A stretch of 64,000 nucleotides of DNA from Gemmatimonadales bacterium (GTDB taxonomy: Bacteria > Gemmatimonadota > Gemmatimonadetes > Palauibacterales > Palauibacteraceae), in the NCBI GenBank assembly GCA_009840115.1, contig VXOJ01000011.1, forward strand, positions 62,001-126,000, in the 5' to 3' direction. The notes beneath the pieces are model-generated. The model saw only the letters and a program-made list of their open reading frames with translations. It was not told the origin of the DNA and did not search any database. Position 1 is the first letter of the stretch; the number at the start of each line of letters is the position of its first letter. Both the position numbers and the translations under genes were made by a program. Positions 51,090 through 58,411 of this stretch are shown here, one piece after another.

Positions 51090-53675
51090 ATGACGCCGAC
51101 GCCGCGCGCCCTTCGACTGTTCGGATTCCTCCTGATCGCCGGCGGCGGGTTCGCTGCGCTGCCGCTCGCGGGGCAGGACGACGTGGCCAAGTATCCGGGG
51201 CCGTTCCCCGGCGGGTATCCGGCCATGAGCGGGATCGGCGGGTCGGGGAAGATGTACATGGAGAGCTACTTTCCACCCCCGGTCACGGCGTCTCCCACCT
51301 ATCCCGCGTTCTCGCCCGATGGCGCGTCGATCGCCTTCGCCTACCAGGGGCGGATCTGGGCGGTGCCGGCCGAAGGGGGCGTGGCCCGGCAGCTCACGTC
51401 CGGGGCCGGATACCACTCGCAGCCGAGCTGGTCTTCAGACGGGCGATACATCGCCTACGCCGCGGACATCGGCCTCAATCTCGACATCTTCCTGCTCGAC
51501 CTGGAGAGCGGGGCTTCCCGCCGGCTGACGGAAGATCCCGCGATCGACATGCGGCCGCGGTTCTCCCCGGACGGCTCCCGGATCCTGTTTACGACCGGAC
51601 GGGACGGGACGTTCGATCTCTGGGCCTACGACCTCGGGGCGGACGCGTTGGAGTCCGTCATCGCCCACCCGGGGGCGAACGACATGGCCGGCGACTGGAT
51701 CGGCGACACGGGCGATATCGTCTTCGTCTCCAAGCGCGGCGAGGCGGCGCTCGGCTCGGGCTCCCTGTGGCGGTGGAGCGCGGACACCGGCGAGGCGGAA
51801 CTCCTCATCCGCATCGAGACGAACTACCAGGCCTCGCCCGTCGTGGCCCCGCATGGCGGCTCGGTGGCCTACGTCACCGACGCCTCCGGGAACAACGACA
51901 TCTACCAGGTACCGACCTACCGGGCATCCGCGGCGCAGGATCGCTCCAGCCCGGGAATCCAGCAGGTCCGGCTCACGCACACCCGCACGGACGAGTACTT
52001 CCCCTCCTGGTCTCCGGACGGGGAGCGCCTCGTCTACGCGCGGAACGGGGGCCTCCACGGCGAGGAACGGACGATCGACGGCGGCATGGGATTCGGGCTC
52101 TACACGACGGGGCGCGGGGGCGGCGAGCCGGTCCCGGTGCGAATCGAGGATTACGCGTGGTCCGAGCCCACGGGCCGGGTGCAGATCCGCGTCACCGACC
52201 CGAGGGGGCGGCGGGTCCCCTCCCGCATCTACCTGGAGGGGTCGGACGGGCGGAGCTACTTCCCGGACGGGAGCTTCCCGCGCGTCCTGAGCGGGCCCGA
52301 GGACTACTACTTCCACACGGACGGGAGCTTCTCCGTCACCCTCCCGGTCGGGGCGGCCGAACTGGAGGTGTGGCGAGGCTTCGAGTACGAGCCCGTCGCG
52401 CAAACGGTCGACGTGCGGGCTGGCGAGTGGACCAACGTGGACGTCCGGCTCGAGCGCTGGATCGACATGGCGGCGGACGGCTGGTATTCCGGGGACAATC
52501 ACATTCACCCGAACTATGGCGGCCATTACTTCGTCACCCCGCTCGACCTCGGGAACAAGGCGCTGGCGGAAGACCTCAATGTGGCGAACGGGATGATCGC
52601 CAACTATTGGGCGAACAGTCGCGTGGAGGACCTGGAACACTTCCTCGGCCACCCGCATCCGCACCCGGACCCGCGCACGATCGTCTACTACAACGAGGAG
52701 TACCGGCCGAACTTCTTCGCCCACATGTCGCTGCTGAACCTCGTGGAGCTCATCACGCCGTTCTACATCGGTTACGAAGGGACGGCATTCCGGGAACTCT
52801 ATCCCGACAACGCGGCGGTGCTCCGGCGCGTGCACGAACAGGGCGGCATCGGCGGCTACGTGCACCCGTTCGGGCTCAGTCACCGCGGGCCGGACCCGGC
52901 GCCCGGCGGGGCGCGCGAACTGCCCGTCGACGCGATCCTCGGGCTGGCCGACTTCGTGGACGTCTCCTGCATCTGGAGCGATGAACTGGGGACGGCCGCC
53001 ATCTGGTACCGCCTCCTCAACACCGGCTCCCGGATCCCGGCCACCGCGGGGACGGACGCGATGACCGACATGTGGCGGCATCCGGCCGTGGGAACGACGC
53101 GCTCGTACGTCTACACGGGCGAGGAGGACCTCGACTACGACGAGTGGGCGGACGCGATGGCCGCGGGTCACGCCTTCGTGACGAGCGGACCCATCCTCAC
53201 GCTCGACGTGGACGGCAGGGGGATGGGCGAGGAACTCGCGGCGTCACGCGGCGAGAGCGTGAGGGTCGCGGTCACCGCGCGCTCGCTGTTCGAGATGGAG
53301 CGGCTCGACATCATCCGGAACGGCGAGATCATCCACACCGTCGAGGCGACGGGCGACGGCCGGACGCTGGAGGCGGAGATCGACGTCGCCATCGACGGAA
53401 GCGGCTGGATCGCCGCGCGGGTCCTCGGGCCGACGCAGCACGGCGCCATGGACAGCTACCTGTTCGCCCACACGAACCCGGTGTTCGTCATCGCCGATGG
53501 CGAGCCGATCCGGTCGCCGGAAGACGCCGCGTTCTTCGTGCGCTGGATCGAACGGACGCTCGACGACATCCACTCGATGGACCGCTGGGACGACCCGGCC
53601 CACAAGGCGGAAGTCGTCGCGACGTTCGAGGAGGGCCTCCGCCTGTACCAGGCCCAGGCGAACGATGGTCGCTGA
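51090..53675 (+). CDS. PD40 propeller fused to CehA/McbA-type metallohydrolase
   Basis: 861 residues from ATG 51090, with GGAGG eight bases upstream. A signal (RLFGFLLIAGGGFAALPLAG) leads to about seven TolB-like PD40 blades at about 65-360 (YPAFSPDGASIAFAYQGRIW, QPSWSSDGRYIAYAADIGLN, RPRFSPDGSRILFTTGRDGT, FPSWSPDGERLVYARNGGLH). A regulatory-like beta domain (RVQIRVTDPRGRRVPSRIYL) and then the PHP domain DGWYSGDNHIHPNYGGHY, IGGYVHPFGLSH and ATAGTDAMTDMWRHP follow. The C-terminus resembles that of the gene at 45394, so the two hydrolase domains are paralogous. It is divergent from the D-aminoacylase-like gene. Secreted hydrolase; substrate unknown. Confidence 0.87.
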   Translation: MTPTPRALRLFGFLLIAGGGFAALPLAGQDDVAKYPGPFPGGYPAMSGIGGSGKMYMESYFPPPVTASPTYPAFSPDGASIAFAYQGRIWAVPAEGGVARQLTSGAGYHSQPSWSSDGRYIAYAADIGLNLDIFLLDLESGASRRLTEDPAIDMRPRFSPDGSRILFTTGRDGTFDLWAYDLGADALESVIAHPGANDMAGDWIGDTGDIVFVSKRGEAALGSGSLWRWSADTGEAELLIRIETNYQASPVVAPHGGSVAYVTDASGNNDIYQVPTYRASAAQDRSSPGIQQVRLTHTRTDEYFPSWSPDGERLVYARNGGLHGEERTIDGGMGFGLYTTGRGGGEPVPVRIEDYAWSEPTGRVQIRVTDPRGRRVPSRIYLEGSDGRSYFPDGSFPRVLSGPEDYYFHTDGSFSVTLPVGAAELEVWRGFEYEPVAQTVDVRAGEWTNVDVRLERWIDMAADGWYSGDNHIHPNYGGHYFVTPLDLGNKALAEDLNVANGMIANYWANSRVEDLEHFLGHPHPHPDPRTIVYYNEEYRPNFFAHMSLLNLVELITPFYIGYEGTAFRELYPDNAAVLRRVHEQGGIGGYVHPFGLSHRGPDPAPGGARELPVDAILGLADFVDVSCIWSDELGTAAIWYRLLNTGSRIPATAGTDAMTDMWRHPAVGTTRSYVYTGEEDLDYDEWADAMAAGHAFVTSGPILTLDVDGRGMGEELAASRGESVRVAVTARSLFEMERLDIIRNGEIIHTVEATGDGRTLEAEIDVAIDGSGWIAARVLGPTQHGAMDSYLFAHTNPVFVIADGEPIRSPEDAAFFVRWIERTLDDIHSMDRWDDPAHKAEVVATFEEGLRLYQAQANDGR

Positions 53676-53691
53676 GGGCCGCGGGGCGGCC

Positions 53692-54309
53692 ATGTCGGCG
53701 ACCCCGGAACTCGAAGTACCCGGCGACTTCTTCAACCCCGAAGTACCGCTCGACGCACTGCCCGGCGCCGAGAACGTCGACTGGACGCCGCTTCACCCCC
53801 GTTTCGCGAGGCGCCTCCAGGTCGGGGCGACGATCCGGGCCGTCGTCTACGTCCTGGGGGCCGGGGCGTTCCAGATGGCGGTATCCCCTCGCAACCGGGC
53901 CGCTATCGCGGAGTCCGTGCCGTGGCTGCCGGCCCTCCTGTGGACGGCACTGGGGGTCTTCTGCATGTGCTCCATCGTATGGCCGCTGATCGCCGTCCCG
54001 CGTCGGGGGTATGTCGTCCGCGAGAAAGACCTCCTGTACAAGTCGGGCGTCCTTTGGCGCTCCGTGAAGGCGTTCCCCTTCAATCGCGTGCAGCACACCA
54101 AGCTCCACAGCACGCCGCTGGACCGCCGGTTCGGGTTGGCCAGCCTGTCGGTCTTTCCGGCGGGAGGCGGCCTCGGCAACCACGTCCGCGGTTTGGGACG
54201 GGAGACGGCAGAGCGGCTGCGCGTGTACGTCTCGGAACGAATCGAATCCGGGGCGCTCGCCGCCGATTCCGACGAACGCTTCGAAGCCACGGGGGACGCC
54301 GGCCGGTGA
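53692..54309 (+). CDS. bPH2 (YdbS-like) PH-domain membrane protein
   Basis: 205 residues from ATG 53692; ATG 53665, nine codons earlier, is also possible and neither has a strong ribosome binding site. Two TM helices (VGATIRAVVYVLGAGAF and LPALLWTALGVFCMCSIVWP) precede a bPH2 domain: RGYVVREKDLLYKSGVLWRS, then VKAFPFNRVQHTKLHSTPLD and RRFGLASLSVFPAGG. This is the smaller partner of the YdbS/YdbT pair; its function is not established. The stop overlaps the next GTG (GTGA). Confidence 0.83.
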   Translation: MSATPELEVPGDFFNPEVPLDALPGAENVDWTPLHPRFARRLQVGATIRAVVYVLGAGAFQMAVSPRNRAAIAESVPWLPALLWTALGVFCMCSIVWPLIAVPRRGYVVREKDLLYKSGVLWRSVKAFPFNRVQHTKLHSTPLDRRFGLASLSVFPAGGGLGNHVRGLGRETAERLRVYVSERIESGALAADSDERFEATGDAGR

Positions 54310-55934
54310 ATCCGCCGAACCCCGGCGATTGGCAGCGCTCCTCCCCCTTCGCCCTTCTCTTCTTCGCCGGAAACGTCGTCAGGATCCTGGCGCGAGCGAT
54401 GCTGGGTGCCCTGATCCCGCTGATCGCGATCATACCCCTGGTGCGGGACGATCCCGGCGCTCTCGGGATTCTGCTCCTCGTGCTCGGGGCGGTTCTCCTG
54501 CTGCCCTTCGTCGTGGGCGCGGTTCAGTGGGCTTGCTTCAAATTCCGGATCGCCGGCGACCGACTCCTCATCCGCAAAGGCGTCCTCAAGAAGACCGCGC
54601 TGGACCTCCCTTACGAGCGCGTGCAGGGCATCAACGTCAGGCGGTCCCCGGTCGACCGCCTGTTCGGGCTGGTCACAGTCACACTCGATACGTCGGGCTC
54701 GGTCCAGGCCGAGGGCAAACTGCCGTCGATCAAGACGGAGGTCGCCCACCGGCTGCAGCGCAGCGTGACGGCGCTTCGACCCGTCCTCGGAGGCCCCGCC
54801 GCGGGCGAGGGGGACTCGGCGGCCGCGGGCGCCAGCGGGTCGGCCGCTCCGGTGGAAGCGCGGTCCGGCGTCGGACGGGACTCCGTCCTTCTCCGGCTCG
54901 GCTCGGCCGATATGGTGCGCATCGGGCTCGCCAGCCGGAACTTCATCTTCGTGGCGGCGCTGGTCGGCGTGCTGACCGACCTGCTCCAGCCTGGGGATTC
55001 CCTCGATCCGATCCTGGAGGCGATCGAGGCCGGCGTCGACAGTGCCGCGAGCGCGTTCACCAGTCTCGGGGCGCTCGCCCAGGTGGGGCTCGCGGCCGCC
55101 GTGATCGCCTCCATCGCGGGCGTGGCGCTCCTCCTCACGGTGACCGCCGCGTTCCTGCGACACCACAACTTCACGCTGCAACACGACGGCGGCCGGTTCC
55201 GTTCGCGCGCGGGTCTCCTCACGCAGCGCGAGGTCGTGGTCGAGGCGCCGAAGATCCAGCAATTGACCGTGAGCCAGGGCCTCGTGCTGCGGTGGCTGCG
55301 GCGGTACCGGCTCTACGCCCTCCCGGCCGCGGCCGTCTCCCCGGACGCGGGCCGGGTCTCCGCCGTCGAAGTGCCGGATGTGCTCGAGGTGCCGCTCCTG
55401 GGTGACCGGCTCGCCGAGGAGTTGCGGTCGCTGATGTTCGAGCGGGAAGCGACGGCGGTTCCCGTTCTGCCCGGAAGCCTGGGTCTCAAGCGGGTGTCGC
55501 CCCACTACATTCGCGCGCTTGCCCTGCGTTACGCGCTCGTCCTCGTCGCCGTCTTCGGAACCCTCCTGTTGCTGGCGGGCGCCGGAGTGTTCGCCCGCAC
55601 CTCCACGATCCTCTTCTGGTGGGCCGCATCCATCCCGGCCGCGGCGCTCGCCGCCTGGCAGCGGTGGCGCCGGCAGGGATACGCGTACGACCGCGACGGA
55701 CTGGCGAGCCGCAGCGGATTCCTGGGAAGCGAGGTGAAGGCGTTCCCCCTGCGGAAAGTTCAGTCCGCGACCGTCCGGCAGTCCCCGCTGCAGCGCCGGA
55801 AGGGACTGGCCACGCTGCGGGTACAACTGGCGTGCGGGAGGATCACGGTCCCGTACATCGACCGCCGTGTGGCTCGTGCGCTACGGGACTACATCCTGTA
55901 CCGGGTGGAGTCCTCACGCCGACGCTGGCATTGA
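54306..55934 (+). CDS. Multi-bPH2 (YdbT-like) PH-domain membrane protein
   Basis: 542 residues from GTG 54306, overlapping the previous stop. Three membrane/bPH2 units are visible: FRIAGDRLLIRKGVLKKTAL with DLPYERVQGINVRRSPVDRL (about 80-140), then FTLQHDGGRFRSRAGLLTQR with EVVVEAPKIQQLTVSQGLVL (about 290-340), then YAYDRDGLASRSGFLGSEVK with AFPLRKVQSATVRQSPLQRR (about 455-510), each preceded by hydrophobic helices. This is the architecture of Bacillus YdbT. Pairs like this are proposed to act at the membrane, but the role is unknown. No further genes in the unit. Confidence 0.83.
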   Translation: MNPPNPGDWQRSSPFALLFFAGNVVRILARAMLGALIPLIAIIPLVRDDPGALGILLLVLGAVLLLPFVVGAVQWACFKFRIAGDRLLIRKGVLKKTALDLPYERVQGINVRRSPVDRLFGLVTVTLDTSGSVQAEGKLPSIKTEVAHRLQRSVTALRPVLGGPAAGEGDSAAAGASGSAAPVEARSGVGRDSVLLRLGSADMVRIGLASRNFIFVAALVGVLTDLLQPGDSLDPILEAIEAGVDSAASAFTSLGALAQVGLAAAVIASIAGVALLLTVTAAFLRHHNFTLQHDGGRFRSRAGLLTQREVVVEAPKIQQLTVSQGLVLRWLRRYRLYALPAAAVSPDAGRVSAVEVPDVLEVPLLGDRLAEELRSLMFEREATAVPVLPGSLGLKRVSPHYIRALALRYALVLVAVFGTLLLLAGAGVFARTSTILFWWAASIPAAALAAWQRWRRQGYAYDRDGLASRSGFLGSEVKAFPLRKVQSATVRQSPLQRRKGLATLRVQLACGRITVPYIDRRVARALRDYILYRVESSRRRWH

Positions 55935-55980
55935 CCGAGCAGTCCGTGGGAAGCGACGCCCGCCACTTGCCCGAGCCCGG

Positions 55981-56766
55981 CTACCGGCCCTTGAAGTTCG
56001 GTTCGCGCTTTTCCGTGAAGGCGCGGGGGCCTTCGGCGTGGTCCTCGGAGACGAGCATGCGCTCGTAGGCGGGGAACCGGCCCTCCTGGACGGCCTCGAA
56101 GGCGTCCCGCACCGACAGACCCTCGATCTCGCGCACGATCTCCTTGATCGCCCGCATCGAGAGCGGGGCGTTTCGGGCCAGGCCCTCGGCAACCTCCCGC
56201 GCCTTCGCGAGCACCTGCTCCGAAGGGACAACCCAGTTCACGAGGCCCCATTCGTGCGCCTCCGCCGCCCTCATCCGGCGGCCGGTGAGCAGCATCTCCA
56301 TCGCGACGTTCCGCGGCAGCCGCCTCGGAAGCCGCTGGACACCGCCCGCGTCGGGCACGTTCCCCAGGCGGCCCTCGGGAAACCAGAACTCGGCGCCCTC
56401 GCTCGCGACGATGAGGTCGGCGGCGAGCATGATCTCGCACCCTCCCCCCACCGCCAGGCCGTTCACGGCGGCGATCACGGGCTTCGTCAGGTCCCACAGT
56501 TCCGTGATCCCGCCGAAGCCGCCCGCCCCGTAGTCCATCCGCTCGTGCTCCCCTCCGGCCGCGGCCTTCAGGTCCCAGCCGGCCGAGAAGATGCGGTCGC
56601 CCGCCGAGGCGAGGATCGCCACGCGGAGGTCATCGTCGTCGCGGAAGCCGCAGAAGACCTCTCCCATGCGGATGCTCGTCGCCGCGTCGATCGCGTTCGC
56701 CGGCGGCCGGTCCAGCGTGACTTCGAGGACGTGCCCGCGGCGCCGGGTGCTCACCGGATCGGACAT
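55981..56766 (-). CDS. Enoyl-CoA hydratase/isomerase, CaiD (carnitinyl-CoA dehydratase)-like
   Basis: 261 residues. The crotonase fold reads AILASAGDRIFSAGWDLKAA (first oxyanion-hole strand), then a GFGGITELWDLTKPVIAAVN segment and GLAVGGGCEIMLAADLIVAS, with the acid/base region FPEGRLGNVPDAGGVQRLPR and the closing SEDHAEGPRAFTEKR. The GGITELWDLTKP and LGNVPDAGGVQRLP segments are close to CaiD. It lies two bases after the endonuclease IV gene and ends the five-gene operon from 62204. Whether the substrate is carnitinyl-CoA is uncertain, as no cai genes are nearby. Confidence 0.87.
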   Translation of the reverse strand: MSDPVSTRRRGHVLEVTLDRPPANAIDAATSIRMGEVFCGFRDDDDLRVAILASAGDRIFSAGWDLKAAAGGEHERMDYGAGGFGGITELWDLTKPVIAAVNGLAVGGGCEIMLAADLIVASEGAEFWFPEGRLGNVPDAGGVQRLPRRLPRNVAMEMLLTGRRMRAAEAHEWGLVNWVVPSEQVLAKAREVAEGLARNAPLSMRAIKEIVREIEGLSVRDAFEAVQEGRFPAYERMLVSEDHAEGPRAFTEKREPNFKGR

Positions 56767-56768
56767 GA

Positions 56769-57662
56769 TCAGCGACTCCTTTCGCGGTAGCTCCGCAGGC
56801 GGGCGAGGTTCCGGATGTCGGCGTCCGCGCCGTCCTCCCCCTTCGGGGTCTCCAGGATCTTGGGGACGTGGCGCAGGCGGGCGTCCCGCATCAAGCGTCG
56901 GAACGGGCCCTCGCCGAGGCTGCCTGCTCCGATTTCCTCATGGCGGTCCTTTCGCGAGTCGAAGGGGTGCTGCGAGTCGTTCACGTGGATGAGCCCCAGG
57001 CGTTCGAGTCCCAGCGCGCGGTCGAACGCCTCCCAGACGCCATCGTAGTCGCCGACCAGGTCGTATCCGGCCGAGTAGGCGTGGCACGTATCGAAGCAGA
57101 TGCCCACGCGCCCCCGCTGCGACTCCGGGATCCGATCGAGGATGGCGCGCAGGTTCTCGAAGCTCGCCCCGACGGTCGTCCCGGCGCCGGCCGTGAGTTC
57201 GAGGAGGACGCGGGTCGGACCCCCCACGGCCTCCAGCGATTCGGTCACGCCCCGCGCGTTGCGCGCGAGCCCCTCGTCGATGTCCCCATCCGTCGCGTTC
57301 CCGGGATGGGTCACCAGAAAATCGAGATCGAGGCGCGCGCAGCGCCGCAGCTCGCTCTCGAAGCTGCGTTGCGACATCCGCCACAGCCGCCGGTCGGGGG
57401 ATGAGAGGTTGATGAGATAGGAGTCGTGGGCCCCCGCGACGGCGATCCCGTGCTCGGCGCGCGCCGCCTTGAACGCCGCGGCCGTCTCGTCGTCGATGCG
57501 CGGCTCGGCCCACCGGTTGGGCTGCTTGGTGAAGATCTGGAAGTTCGCCGCCCCGATCTCCGCCGCGCGCCGCGGCGCGGCCGGCACGCCGCCCGCCACA
57601 GAGACGTGGGCGCCGAGTTCGTCGCGGGCGCCTGCTCCCGCACTCTCCGGCGGCGCGGTCAC
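56769..57662 (-). CDS. nfo: Deoxyribonuclease IV (AP endonuclease)
   Basis: 297 residues from GTG 57662, which overlaps the SDR stop by four bases. The AP endonuclease TIM barrel with three zinc ions is well preserved: LGAHVSVAGGVPAAPRRAAE, then ANFQIFTKQPNRW, GAHDSYLINLSSPDRR, DFLVTHPGNATDGD, RVLLELTAGAGTTVGASFEN, GICFDTCHAYSAGYDL, LGLIHVNDSQHPFDSRKDRH and EIGAGSLGEGPF. It cleaves at abasic sites in base-excision repair. It sits in an operon with metabolic genes. Confidence 0.95.
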   Translation of the reverse strand: MTAPPESAGAGARDELGAHVSVAGGVPAAPRRAAEIGAANFQIFTKQPNRWAEPRIDDETAAAFKAARAEHGIAVAGAHDSYLINLSSPDRRLWRMSQRSFESELRRCARLDLDFLVTHPGNATDGDIDEGLARNARGVTESLEAVGGPTRVLLELTAGAGTTVGASFENLRAILDRIPESQRGRVGICFDTCHAYSAGYDLVGDYDGVWEAFDRALGLERLGLIHVNDSQHPFDSRKDRHEEIGAGSLGEGPFRRLMRDARLRHVPKILETPKGEDGADADIRNLARLRSYRERSR

Positions 57663-58375
57663 GCCTTCCGCGGTGGCTGCGAGGGACGCAGTTCGACGCG
57701 GCTCACGTGGGCTTCCTTCGGATAGGAGAGCAACTGCATGACCGCCACCGCGCAGTCATCCACGTGGAGGCGCCAGGTCCGCTCCGGCACCTGCTCCCGG
57801 CCGTTGAAGTACGTGTCCACGCTCCCGGGCATCACGATGCTCACCCGCACGTCGTCGTAGCGCACGTCGAGCAGCATCGCCTCGGTGAGTCCGAGCAGGC
57901 CGTACTTGCTCGCGTTGTACCCGGTGCCGCCGTGGAAGGGATGGCGGCTGGCGAGCGACGCGATGTTCACGATGAATCCGTCGCCGCTCGCGCTCAGGTG
58001 GGGGAGCGCGGCCCTGGAGCAGTAGAAAACGCCGCCGAGGTTCACGTCGATCTGGAGTTGCCACTCCTCGACGCTCATCTCCCGCAGCGGTTTGAAAATC
58101 CCGAGTCCGGCGTTGTTCACGAGGATGTCGAGCCGGCCGAAGCGGGCCACGGTGTCCTCGACCATGCGGTCGCAGGCACCCGCGTCTGCCACGTCGCACA
58201 CGATGCCCAGCGCCCGGTCGCCGAGTTCGGCCTCGGCCGCGCGCACATCCGCCCCGGTCCTCGCGCAGACCGCAACGGACGCTCCCGCCTCCAGCAGGTG
58301 CTCCGCGATCGCGCGCCCGATCCCCTTCGTCCCGCCCGTCACGAGCGCGACCCTGCCCATCATGTCCGGTTCCAT
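57659..58375 (-). CDS. Short-chain dehydrogenase/reductase (SDR)
   Basis: 238 residues. The cofactor motif is GRVALVTGGTKGIGRAIAEH, the NNAG motif is ILVNNAGLGIFKPL, and the catalytic Ser and Tyr/Lys are in IVNIASLASRHPFHGGTGYN and ASKYGLLGLTEA, although the usual YxxxK reads YNASK here. NAD(P) preference and substrate cannot be read. It overlaps nfo by four bases and follows the DUF5916 gene after 36 bases. Confidence 0.9.
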   Translation of the reverse strand: MEPDMMGRVALVTGGTKGIGRAIAEHLLEAGASVAVCARTGADVRAAEAELGDRALGIVCDVADAGACDRMVEDTVARFGRLDILVNNAGLGIFKPLREMSVEEWQLQIDVNLGGVFYCSRAALPHLSASGDGFIVNIASLASRHPFHGGTGYNASKYGLLGLTEAMLLDVRYDDVRVSIVMPGSVDTYFNGREQVPERTWRLHVDDCAVAVMQLLSYPKEAHVSRVELRPSQPPRKA

Positions 58376-58411
58376 GCCACTCCTCTCACGGCTGCGACCC
58401 TTCCGGGCTCC

